Source: Chloroflexota bacterium (GTDB lineage Bacteria; Chloroflexota; Limnocylindria; Limnocylindrales; CSP1-4). From it: a stretch of 8,005 nucleotides of DNA. Both the position numbers and the translations under genes were made by a program. A model generated the notes under the pieces. The model had not been told where the DNA came from and searched no databases. It worked only from the letters and a program-made list of their open reading frames with translations. Numbering within the stretch: the stretch's first letter is position 1; each line of letters opens with the position of its first letter. The stretch spans positions 1 through 8,005 of the forward strand of contig JACQEF010000164.1 of the NCBI GenBank assembly GCA_016200745.1, written 5' to 3'. Of the stretch, positions 1-5,364 are shown one piece after another.

Positions 1-467
1 ACAAGAAGATGTACCGCTCGGTCCGCGGCGACGTCCCCGACACGGACTACACGGTCCCGCTCGGCAAGGCCGCGATCACGCGTCCCGGCACCCAGGTGAC
101 GGTCGTGGCCTACGGCCTGATGGCGCACTACGCCCTCGAAGCCGCCGACCGCGTCGGGGAGGAGGGGATCAGCGTGGAGGTCGTCGACCTGCGGACGCTC
201 CGCCCACTGGATACCGAGACGCTGCTCGACTCGGTCCGCAAGACCGGCAAGTGCCTGATCGTCTACGAGGACAACCGGTTCGGCGGCTACGGCGCAGAGG
301 TCGCCGCCATCGTCGCCGAGGAGGCGTTCGACTACCTCGACGGGCCGATCACGAGGGTCGCCGGGCCCGACGTCCCGGGCGTGCCGTACAACCACGTCCT
401 CGAGGAGTGGTTCATGGTCAACCCGGAGAAGATCGCCGACGGGATCCGGACGCTGGCAGCGTACTGA
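1..467 (+). CDS. 2-oxoacid dehydrogenase E1 component, beta subunit (C-terminal part)
   Basis: The reading frame is already open at the window edge (first full codon at base 3) and ends at TGA 465-467, so only the last ~154 residues are present. They form the C-terminal transketolase-like domain of the E1 beta subunit: a V-V-A-Y-G-L-M-A-H-Y-A-L strand-helix, the E-V-V-D-L-R-T-L-R-P-L-D motif, then Y-E-D-N-R-F-G-G-Y-G-A-E-V and a final P-G-V-P-Y segment. In this family the alpha2-beta2 E1 uses thiamine diphosphate to decarboxylate a 2-oxoacid and passes the acyl group to lipoyl-E2 in the cytoplasm. The visible part does not separate branched-chain, pyruvate and acetoin enzymes; the E-D-N-R-F-G-G-Y-G region is compatible with the branched-chain type. 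A matching E2 gene begins at 7451, unusually far away. The family call is firm; substrate is open. Confidence 0.93.
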   Translation, partial: KKMYRSVRGDVPDTDYTVPLGKAAITRPGTQVTVVAYGLMAHYALEAADRVGEEGISVEVVDLRTLRPLDTETLLDSVRKTGKCLIVYEDNRFGGYGAEVAAIVAEEAFDYLDGPITRVAGPDVPGVPYNHVLEEWFMVNPEKIADGIRTLAAY

Positions 468-481
468 CGACGCAGGCTCGA

Positions 482-535
482 GCGAGGACACACTCCCTGA
501 GGACAGCATGCTCTCCGCCGCCGGCGGGTCCTCGC
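482..535 (+). other. Stem-loop after the E1 beta gene
   Basis: GCGAGGAC (482-489) is perfectly complementary to GTCCTCGC (528-535), giving an 8-bp stem that begins 14 nt after the E1 beta stop. The interior contains a smaller GC palindrome (CCGCCGGCGG). There is no T-run after it, so it is not a canonical intrinsic terminator. It could slow or end transcription from the dehydrogenase gene, or be chance in GC-rich DNA. Confidence 0.3.
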
Positions 536-628
536 CAGCAACCCGGGCGTATGCTCACCGACATGCGAGGCTGACTCATAGCTGGACGTGCTCCTCGCAG
601 GCCAAGTGGAGGTAGCGGGAGGAGGCGA

Positions 629-913
629 ATGACCGAGGCGCATGCAACGCCGCCAGGCCGATGGCAGTACGGCATGCATCCGCATGCGACCGAGATGCGG
701 GTCCGCTCCCTCGAGCGCGTCTACCTGACGCTCGGCGAAGCGCTCCGCCTGGAGATGATGAACGTCGACCCGGGTGGAGAGGACATCGTCCACCTGCAGT
801 ACTACATCGCAACGGAAGTCGGACCCTGGGCGCTCTGGCTCTCGTGCGCACGACAGGATGTCGCCGACTGCGAGGCGCCCCTTCGAGAGTTCAGTCCTCC
901 GTTTGCGGAGTAG
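629..913 (+). CDS. Hypothetical protein, 94 aa
   Basis: ATG at 629 is preceded by a very strong purine-rich ribosome-binding site (GGGAGGAGG at 617-625, 3 nt before the start), and the gene ends with TAG at 911-913. Third codon positions are mostly G or C, as in its neighbours, which supports real coding. The protein is soluble-looking, with no signal peptide or membrane segment. It has a central amphipathic stretch (R-V-R-S-L-E-R-V-Y-L-T-L-G-E-A-L-R-L-E) and an aromatic segment (V-H-L-Q-Y-Y-I-A-T-E-V-G-P-W-A-L-W-L). Only two Cys are present, without CxxC spacing, so it is not a zinc ribbon. No family is recognised. It stands alone between the E1 beta gene and a small membrane protein, with a leader of at least 70 nt if the TATGCT at 550-555 is its -10 element. 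Confidence 0.75.
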   Translation: MTEAHATPPGRWQYGMHPHATEMRVRSLERVYLTLGEALRLEMMNVDPGGEDIVHLQYYIATEVGPWALWLSCARQDVADCEAPLREFSPPFAE

Positions 914-1196
914 TAGCAGGTCGCTCGCCGGAGGGCGACACCGCCGCACGCTGTGCAACCACAACGCGCTGTGCTTCTCTGCGGTGCAAGAACCGATCGG
1001 GCGGCGCGACGCCGACTGGCGCCTCAAGCCAGCCCTGCTCGCCCCTTGCCCTTCCGTTTGGGGCCGCGTGGCGGGAGCGCCTTGGCCGAGGGGAGAAGGT
1101 GCGAATCTGCCCCATCTCTGCCGAAGGGCGTGACGGCACTCCACGGCCGAGTCGCGTATGTTCCGCCCGACAGACCCGAATGCTCGGAGACGGCCG

Positions 1197-1364
1197 ATGC
1201 TCGCACCGCTCGCACAGCTGTGGATCCTCGTGACATTCGCGATCGCCGGCGTCCTGGTGGGAGTCGCGCAGATGTACGACGCCGAGCACTGGTGCCCGTG
1301 CTGCAAGCTCCAGGTATCCCGCAACGCGTCGACCTGTCCGCACTGCCGGTGCCGCCTGGACTGA
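1197..1364 (+). CDS. Membrane-anchored zinc-ribbon microprotein, 55 aa
   Basis: The start at ATG 1197 is chosen because GGAG at 1186-1189 lies 7 nt upstream; an in-frame ATG at 1158 has no such signal and would add 13 charged residues. Residues 6-24 form one hydrophobic helix (L-W-I-L-V-T-F-A-I-A-G-V-L-V-G-V-A). After it comes a compact Cys-rich tail: C33, C35 and C36, then C47-P-H-C50 and C52, ending 3 residues later. The pairs C33/C36 and C47/C50 have zinc-ribbon spacing. The natural reading is a single-pass protein with a small metal-binding knuckle on one side of the membrane. Its role is unknown. The gene converges on the minus-strand gene ending at 1522. A TATGTT at 1157-1162 could be its -10 element. 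Confidence 0.72.
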   Translation: MLAPLAQLWILVTFAIAGVLVGVAQMYDAEHWCPCCKLQVSRNASTCPHCRCRLD

Positions 1365-1399
1365 GGTCAGGCGACGTCCGCGGTCGAGGATCTCACCGA

Positions 1400-1417
1400 C
1401 CCGCCGACCTCGGCGGG
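1400..1417. terminator. GC hairpin between convergent genes
   Basis: CCCGCCG (1400-1406), loop ACCT, CGGCGGG (1411-1417) is a perfect 7-bp all-GC hairpin. It lies between the end of the zinc-ribbon gene (1364) and the stop of the minus-strand gene (1522), where a shared terminator would be expected. No T-run follows on either strand, so this would be a U-tail-less terminator at best. Confidence 0.35.
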
Positions 1418-1521
1418 GGAGCGCTGGGTCGAAACGGGTGCCGCTCCCGAACGGCGTAGGTCAGGTGGGTCGCCCGCGGCGTCGGCTCCGCGCGGAAGGC
1501 TCCAGGGCTACGCGGTCCGCG

Positions 1522-1878
1522 TCACGCCCGATCGGCCGCGCCTCGGGGCGACGACGGCGCCGACGACTCGAAGGTGACCCGGTACCAGTTGGCCGTCTGG
1601 CGGCTAGCGCCGAGCACGGGCAACGAGAACGTCTGGACGGAGGCGACGAGGTAGCCCCGCTTGCGCATCTCGGCGGCATCCGCCTCGATCCTCGCCGCGA
1701 TCTGCCCCCCGAGGATGTCCACCCGTTGTCCGAGCCCGGCGAACAAGGGGGCCAGCAGCAGGTTCGCCCAGACGAGCACGCTGTCGCGGCCATACTCGCG
1801 GACGACCACCCGCCCGGATTCGGTTCGTCCCAGCAGTCGCCTCAGGGCGCTCCGCAGGCTCCCGGCGGCCACCCCCAC
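1522..1878 (-). CDS. Hypothetical protein, about 118 aa
   Basis: The minus strand is open from well upstream to TGA at 1524-1522. The credible protein part begins near GTG 1878 (or GTG 1872): S-L-R-S-A-L-R-R-L-L-G-R, then a hydrophobic run V-L-V-W-A-N-L-L-L-A-P-L-F-A-G-L, a charged helix A-A-R-I-E-A-D-A-A-E-M-R-K-R-G-Y, and a strand-like end ...A-N-W-Y-R-V-T-F-E. That alternation of amphipathic and hydrophobic segments is protein-like, whereas the plus-strand frames here read as Arg/Pro-rich noise. The upstream extension to 1998 or 2079 is low-complexity and runs into the opposite gene at 1984, so I reject it. There is no clear Shine-Dalgarno sequence, so the start is uncertain. The pattern resembles small proteins in which a helix with an M-x-x-x-G-Y/W segment precedes a C-terminal strand, but no family is assigned. 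It is divergent from the gene at 1984. Confidence 0.6.
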   Translation of the reverse strand: MGVAAGSLRSALRRLLGRTESGRVVVREYGRDSVLVWANLLLAPLFAGLGQRVDILGGQIAARIEADAAEMRKRGYLVASVQTFSLPVLGASRQTANWYRVTFESSAPSSPRGAADRA

Positions 1879-1959
1879 TGAACCAGGACGAGACGATCGC
1901 CCGTCATCGAGGAATGCACCCGTGGTACGGCGAAACGGGCGCTCCCCGCTGGATCGCCG

Positions 1960-1975
1960 CGGTACGGGTGTACCG
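1960..1975. promoter_or_regulatory. Perfect inverted repeat in a divergent intergenic region
   Basis: CGGTAC (1960-1965), spacer GGGT, GTACCG (1970-1975) is a perfect 6+6 inverted repeat ending 8 nt before ATG 1984. It overlaps the -10-like TACCGT (1971-1976) proposed for that gene and lies in the 105-nt divergent region shared with the minus-strand gene. A related half-site GGTACGG occurs at 1924-1930. Position and symmetry fit a repressor operator; a small hairpin in a leader is the alternative. Confidence 0.4.
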
Positions 1976-1983
1976 TGAGGGGC

Positions 1984-2301
1984 ATGGCCGCGAAACATCA
2001 GCGCTTTGCCCTGCACGACGTGACGTTCGCCGGGGTCTCGTTGCCCGCCGCGACGATCGACTGCTGGGAGGACACGCACGGCCGGCCGCAGTGGCTGGCT
2101 CGCGTCCTCGTCAGGTCACGTTCCCAGGTCGAGGACGGCGAGCTGTCCGGTCACACCGCCGATGGGCGCGTCCTGACGGGTCACGTGCTGGTCGCCGACC
2201 AGCAGGTGGGTCCGGGCGGCATCAAGCAGACGCTCATCGTCTTCCACGGCGACGGGACGCTGCACGGTTTGCAGGAACCGCTGCATCGAGAAAGGAACTG
2301 A
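1984..2301 (+). CDS. Hypothetical protein, 105 aa
   Basis: ATG 1984 follows GAGGGG at 1977-1982, and TACCGT at 1971-1976 sits 7 nt before the start, so the message may have almost no leader. GTG at 1975 is a possible alternative that adds three residues. The protein is soluble, with short strand-like segments separated by Gly/Asp turns (for example D-G-R-V-L-T-G-H-V-L-V-A-D and L-I-V-F-H-G-D-G-T-L-H-G-L), suggesting a small beta-rich fold. It has one Cys and no membrane segment. No family is recognised. Its stop TGA shares one base with the ATG of the next small gene, so the two are very likely translated from one message. The motif L-H-D-V-T-F near its N terminus also occurs in the C-terminal part of the aminotransferase at 2496-4262; I consider this coincidental. 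Confidence 0.68.
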   Translation: MAAKHQRFALHDVTFAGVSLPAATIDCWEDTHGRPQWLARVLVRSRSQVEDGELSGHTADGRVLTGHVLVADQQVGPGGIKQTLIVFHGDGTLHGLQEPLHRERN

Positions 2302-2420
2302 TGGCCAGGAAGAAGGACAAGAAGGCGCAGAAGGACAAGAAGGCGGCCAGGGAGGAGCAGGCGCGGACGGACGCAAAGACGGCCGCCGCATCATCCGGCG
2401 CACGGGCGCCAAAGAGGTAA
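2301..2420 (+). CDS. Lys-rich basic microprotein, 39 aa
   Basis: ATG 2301 overlaps the preceding stop as T-G-A-T-G, with AAGGA at 2292-2296 as ribosome-binding site, and TAA at 2418-2420 ends it. The product begins M-A-R-K-K-D-K-K-A-Q-K-D-K-K-A and continues with A-R-E-E-Q-A-R, then a Ser/Ala tail ending A-P-K-R. It carries a doubled K-D-K-K-A motif and is strongly basic, probably helical at the start and disordered at the end. Such small Lys-rich proteins often bind nucleic acid or ribosomes, but nothing here proves that. Stop-start overlap with the upstream gene is the main support that it is translated. Confidence 0.55.
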   Translation: MARKKDKKAQKDKKAAREEQARTDAKTAAASSGARAPKR

Positions 2421-2483
2421 TCCGGCTGGAGCCAGGTTCGGCGACGCACGGTCGCGCGAGCGATGCACCCGTTGCGCGGGCTC

Positions 2484-2489
2484 TACCAT
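2484..2489 (+). promoter_or_regulatory. -10-like element before the aminotransferase gene
   Basis: TACCAT lies 6 nt before GTG 2496. There is no Shine-Dalgarno sequence in that space, so transcription from this element would give a leaderless message. No convincing -35 hexamer is visible at the expected spacing. Confidence 0.4.
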
Positions 2490-2495
2490 GGGATC

Positions 2496-4262
2496 GTGCC
2501 TGACGCCCCGCTCGACACCCCGGCCGATCCCGAGGCCCTGATCGAGTTGATCCGCAACTCGGTGATCGGGGACGACGAGGCCGTGGCCGGCCCGTTCGGC
2601 GTCCGCCGCGTCACCTACGCGGACTACACGGCCTCGGGCCGGGCACTGACGTTCATCGAGGACTACCTGCGCGAGGCCGTCCTGCCGCTGTACGCCAACA
2701 CCCACACCGAGTCGTCGGGGACGGGCCTCCAGACCAGCCGGTTCCGCGAGGACGCCAGGACGATCATTCGCGACGCGGTGGGTGCCAACGCGGACGACCA
2801 CGCCGTGATCTTTGCCGGGTCCGGCATGACCGGCGCGGTCAATCTCCTCGTCGGGGTCCTCGAGCTCCGGATCCCGAGATCCCTCGACGATCGGTACGGC
2901 CTCAGCGCGCGGATCCCGGCCGTGGAGCGCCCGGTCGTGTTCATCGGGCCGTACGAGCACCACAGCAACGAGCTGCCCTGGCGCGAGTCGATCGCCGAGG
3001 TGATCACGATCGGCGAGGACCACGACGGGCGGATCGACCTCGCCAGGCTCGAAACCGCGTTGAACGAGACCGACGGCCGCACCCTCCGGATCGGATCGTT
3101 CTCGGCGGCATCGAACGTGACCGGGATCCTGTCGGACACCCGGGCGATCTCCGTGCTCCTCCACCGCCACGGCGCGCTGTCGTTCTGGGATTTCGCCGCG
3201 GCCGGGCCGTACGTCGAGATCGAGATGGACCCGCACCGGCCCGGCCCGGACGGCGGGTCCCCGGATGGCGATGCCGCGCTCGACTACAAGGACGCGATCG
3301 TCCTCAGCCCGCACAAGTTCATCGGCGGGCCCGGGACGCCGGGTGCGCTCGTCGCCCGCCGCGAGCTGTTCCGCAACCGCGTACCCACCTCGCCGGGGGG
3401 CGGCACCGTCGCCTACGTCAACCCGCTCGAGCACCTCTACCTTGCCGACCCGGAGCGGCGCGAGGAGGGTGGCACGCCCGCGATCATCGAATCGATCCGA
3501 GCCGGGCTCGTCTTCCGCCTCAAGGAGGCCGTCGGCGTCGACGCCATCCGTCGGCGAGAGGAGGACTTCATCGGGCGGGCGATGACCGCCTGGTCCGTCG
3601 AGCCGGGCATCGGGATCCTCGGCAACCCGGCCCTGCCGCGGCTGTCGATCGTGTCGTTCACGGTCCGCCACGAGGGCCGATACCTCCATCACAACTTCGT
3701 GGTCGCGCTGCTCAACGACCTGTTCGGGATCCAGTCGCGCGGCGGTTGTTCGTGCGCCGGGCCCTACGGCCACCGCCTGCTCGGGATCGACATCGAGACG
3801 TCGCACGCGTTCGAACGCGAGATCTCGCGCGGCTGCGAGGGGATCAAGCCGGGCTGGGTGCGGGTGAACTTCAACTACTTCATCGGCGCGTCGGTCTTCG
3901 ACTACATCGTCCGCGCGGTCGCCATGGTGGCCCGCGACGGCTGGCGGCTGCTGCCGTGGTATCGGTTCGAGCCGGCGACCGGGATGTGGCGCCATGCCGC
4001 GGGCTCGCCCGAGCCGACGCTGTTCCTGCACGACGTCACGTTCGGGCCGACAGGGATCACGTATCCGGCCCACCGCCACCGGGCGGGGGAGGACGCACTG
4101 GCCGGGTATCTTCGCGCGGCGGAGCGGATCCTCACCGACCCGATCGCGACGCTGGGCCGGCCGCCGGAGCCGGCGGAGCCGCCGCTCGTCGGCGACGACT
4201 TTGAGTCGCTCCGGTGGTTCTGGCTGCCCGACGAGGTCCGCGACGCCATCGGCGCCCGATAA
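2496..4262 (+). CDS. Class-V aminotransferase / cysteine desulfurase-like PLP enzyme, 588 aa
   Basis: The start is set at GTG 2496 because the protein becomes family-like just after it and TACCAT precedes it; ATG 2463 would add 11 residues. The fold-type I, class V signature is clear. It includes Y-A-N-T-H-T-E-S-S near the substrate pocket, G-S-G-M-T-G-A-V-N in the PLP phosphate loop region, paired H155/H156 in Y-E-H-H-S-N, D232 in W-D-F-A-A-A-G for the pyridine nitrogen, and S-P-H-K274-F for the Schiff-base lysine. A loop R-G-G-C418-S-C420-A-G-P-Y-G sits where cysteine desulfurases and selenocysteine lyases carry the catalytic Cys. At 588 aa it is far longer than SufS/IscS (about 400 aa): residues ~450-588 form an extra domain of unknown role. 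A desulfurase reaction (persulfide from L-cysteine) is inferred. No SufU, SufE or IscU partner is nearby. Confidence 0.88.
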   Translation: MPDAPLDTPADPEALIELIRNSVIGDDEAVAGPFGVRRVTYADYTASGRALTFIEDYLREAVLPLYANTHTESSGTGLQTSRFREDARTIIRDAVGANADDHAVIFAGSGMTGAVNLLVGVLELRIPRSLDDRYGLSARIPAVERPVVFIGPYEHHSNELPWRESIAEVITIGEDHDGRIDLARLETALNETDGRTLRIGSFSAASNVTGILSDTRAISVLLHRHGALSFWDFAAAGPYVEIEMDPHRPGPDGGSPDGDAALDYKDAIVLSPHKFIGGPGTPGALVARRELFRNRVPTSPGGGTVAYVNPLEHLYLADPERREEGGTPAIIESIRAGLVFRLKEAVGVDAIRRREEDFIGRAMTAWSVEPGIGILGNPALPRLSIVSFTVRHEGRYLHHNFVVALLNDLFGIQSRGGCSCAGPYGHRLLGIDIETSHAFEREISRGCEGIKPGWVRVNFNYFIGASVFDYIVRAVAMVARDGWRLLPWYRFEPATGMWRHAAGSPEPTLFLHDVTFGPTGITYPAHRHRAGEDALAGYLRAAERILTDPIATLGRPPEPAEPPLVGDDFESLRWFWLPDEVRDAIGAR

Positions 4263-4403
4263 GCCGATCGCCGACTGCCGCCACACTGCCCCGGTGATGA
4301 CCGACGCTGACAGCGTGCCGCGCCCTGCCGGGAGCGCCGCCGCGCCGCCCGCGCTCTCGGTCAGCCACCGGGACCCGCTGACCTGGCGCAAGGAGTATCC
4401 TTC

Positions 4404-4582
4404 GCGGCGATCCGGAAGACTGGCGCCACGGTGCGCCGGCGGACGCGGAAAGGGGACGCATGGCAAGGCATCAAGTCGCCGCTGTCTCCGCGTCGCGGCT
4501 CGGGAGAACTCGTCCTTCGTAGATCGGTCGGCATCGCCGCCGTGATCGTTGGACCGTCCGTTCCAGGACGGTCTTCGTGTTT
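4404..4582 (+). ncRNA. Candidate structured RNA with intrinsic terminator
   Basis: No protein gene fits the 385 bases 4263-4647, but 4404-4582 is rich in long-range complementarity. GCGGCGAT (4404-4411) pairs perfectly with ATCGCCGC (4533-4540) to close a ~137-nt domain. Inside, CTGGCGC (4420-4426) pairs with GCGCCGG (4433-4439; one G-T wobble), and GACGCGGA (4442-4449) pairs perfectly with TCCGCGTC (4487-4494). Twelve nt after the closing stem comes a terminator hairpin. TATCCT at 4396-4401 is a -10-like hexamer placed to start transcription at the closing stem, though no good -35 is visible. The RNHCP gene starts 65 nt past the terminator, so this could be a riboswitch-like attenuator for it or a free-standing ~175-nt RNA. 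CGGTC (4525-4529) can pair with the 5' arm of the terminator, a possible switch. It matches no RNA class I can name. Nothing is recognised in 4263-4395. Confidence 0.5.
4552..4582 (+). terminator. Rho-independent terminator
   Basis: GACCGTCC (4552-4559), loop GTTCCA, GGACGGTC (4566-4573) is a perfect 8-bp stem followed by the T-rich tail TTCGTGTTT (4574-4582). The T-rich side is only on the plus strand, which sets the direction. It is 290 nt after the aminotransferase stop, more naturally the end of the structured RNA, and 65 nt before the RNHCP gene. Confidence 0.68.
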
Positions 4583-4647
4583 CCCGGACCCGAGCGTGAC
4601 GCGCACTCGACCGTTGGCGTCCACCCTCCATCCGGAGACCTTCACCC

Positions 4648-5025
4648 TTGAAACGTGCCCGTACCTCAAACCGGGGTCCGTCCGCGAGCCGCGCCGAGTC
4701 GTTCCGCTGCGTCCACTGCCGGCTCGACGTTCCCGCCAACGCGCCCGGAACCGCCCACCGCAACCACTGTCCGAGCTGCCTCTGGTCCCGCCATCTCGAC
4801 ATCGAGCCTGGCGACCGGCGGTCCGACTGCCTGTCCTCGATGGAGCCGATCGCCATCACCGTCCGGAAGGACGGCGAGTGGGTGCTCATCCATCGCTGCA
4901 ACGGATGCGGCACGCTCTCGAGCAACCGCATCGCCGGCGACGACAATCCGTTGCTCCTCGTCCGGATCGCGGTCAAGCCGCTGGCCCAGACCCCGTTCCC
5001 GCTGGACCGGCTCGCCCTCATCTGA
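4648..5025 (+). CDS. RNHCP domain zinc-ribbon protein, 125 aa
   Basis: The family signature R38-N39-H40-C41-P42 that names the RNHCP domain is present, followed by S-C44-L-W. Around it are F19-R-C21-V-H-C24, M65-E-P-I, H82-R-C84-N-G-C87-G and the conserved S-S-N-R-I-A-G-D-D-N-P-L-L-L near residues 91-104. The Cys pairs C21/C24, C41/C44 and C84/C87 are expected to bind zinc. The protein is cytoplasmic, full length for the family, and its molecular function is not established; nucleic-acid binding is a reasonable guess. The start is TTG 4648, supported by GGAG at 4634-4637, 10 nt upstream; no better in-frame start precedes the conserved part. It lies just downstream of a candidate structured RNA and terminator, which could control it. 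The family call is strong, the exact start moderate. Confidence 0.88.
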   Translation: MKRARTSNRGPSASRAESFRCVHCRLDVPANAPGTAHRNHCPSCLWSRHLDIEPGDRRSDCLSSMEPIAITVRKDGEWVLIHRCNGCGTLSSNRIAGDDNPLLLVRIAVKPLAQTPFPLDRLALI

Positions 5026-5071
5026 AGGCGGGCCGGAATCTGATGCCGATGCGATTCCCCGGGGCCGACCG

Positions 5072-5105
5072 TTGACGCGCCGCGAACCACCGGCCTGCTA
5101 CGAAT
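5072..5105 (+). promoter_or_regulatory. Promoter before the Cys/His microprotein gene
   Basis: TTGACG (5072-5077) is a near-consensus -35. Depending on which register is used, TGCTAC (5096-5101, 18-nt spacer) or TACGAA (5099-5104) would be the -10. Either places the transcription start only a few bases before ATG 5113, so the message would be leaderless or nearly so. Confidence 0.45.
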
Positions 5106-5112
5106 CCCGGCG

Positions 5113-5316
5113 ATGGAACTGCTCTCGGTCAGCTTGATCGGCGCCATGGTCGGGGCGGTGTTCCTGTTGCGCCTCCCGGTCGGCGAGTGCGATCAGTGCG
5201 TGCACTGCCTCACCGAGCGAAGCGAGGCCGAACGCAAGCGGCAGGACGAACACCATCGCCAGGTTCATGGCCTGTACGCCGAGGGCCACTGCCCGATCTG
5301 TCGTCCGGACGCCTGA
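5113..5316 (+). CDS. Membrane-anchored Cys/His-rich microprotein, 67 aa
   Basis: ATG 5113 to TGA 5314-5316. Residues 3-21 form a hydrophobic helix (L-L-S-V-S-L-I-G-A-M-V-G-A-V-F-L-L). Directly after it are C26-D-Q-C29-V-H-C32, a charged helix rich in Glu, Arg and Lys (residues 34-50) carrying H47 and H48, then H52, and a final H59-C60-P-I-C63 just before the C terminus. The CxxC...CxxC arrangement looks like a split zinc ribbon held together across a helical hairpin, tethered to the membrane by the N-terminal helix. No family is recognised. It repeats the architecture of the 55-aa protein at 1197-1364 without clear sequence identity beyond the Cys pattern, and it follows the RNHCP zinc-ribbon gene by 87 nt. 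It has no Shine-Dalgarno sequence but has a good promoter close to the start. Confidence 0.7.
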   Translation: MELLSVSLIGAMVGAVFLLRLPVGECDQCVHCLTERSEAERKRQDEHHRQVHGLYAEGHCPICRPDA

Positions 5317-5349
5317 CGCCCCCGGCGATCCGCCCGAGTCGCGGGCCGC

Positions 5350-5355
5350 TAGGCT
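5350..5355 (+). promoter_or_regulatory. -10-like element before the MFS gene
   Basis: TAGGCT ends 9 nt before ATG 5365, with no ribosome-binding site in between. The start codon itself lies inside the perfect 12-nt palindrome GGCATGCATGCC (5362-5373), a possible operator at the start of the message. Confidence 0.38.
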
Positions 5356-5364
5356 TGCGTCGGC

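Noticed and set aside
897..910. Small hairpin CTCCG-TTTG-CGGAG at the end of the 94-aa gene
   Set aside because: A 5-bp stem inside the coding end with no T-run is expected by chance at this GC content.
332..1324. A 330-codon open frame on the minus strand
   Set aside because: It crosses the E1 beta end, the 94-aa gene and the zinc-ribbon gene in antisense, with no domain-like segment and no ribosome-binding site.
4420..4439. Hairpin with an ACGG loop, as in guanidine-II (mini-ykkC) riboswitches
   Set aside because: That class needs two adjacent ACGR-loop hairpins. Only one is present and the loop-closing pair is a C-T mismatch.
4440..4482. Resemblance to a c-di-GMP-I riboswitch core (GAAAGGGGACGCATGGC)
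   Set aside because: Only a short stretch is similar. The upstream conserved strand and the tetraloop-receptor region of that riboswitch are not found, so no class is assigned.
2391..5147. A 918-codon open frame on the minus strand
   Set aside because: It is antisense to the PLP enzyme and RNHCP genes, whose plus-strand proteins are recognisable. Its translation is Arg/Asp/Val/Pro-rich, without domains, as expected from a GC-rich mirror frame.
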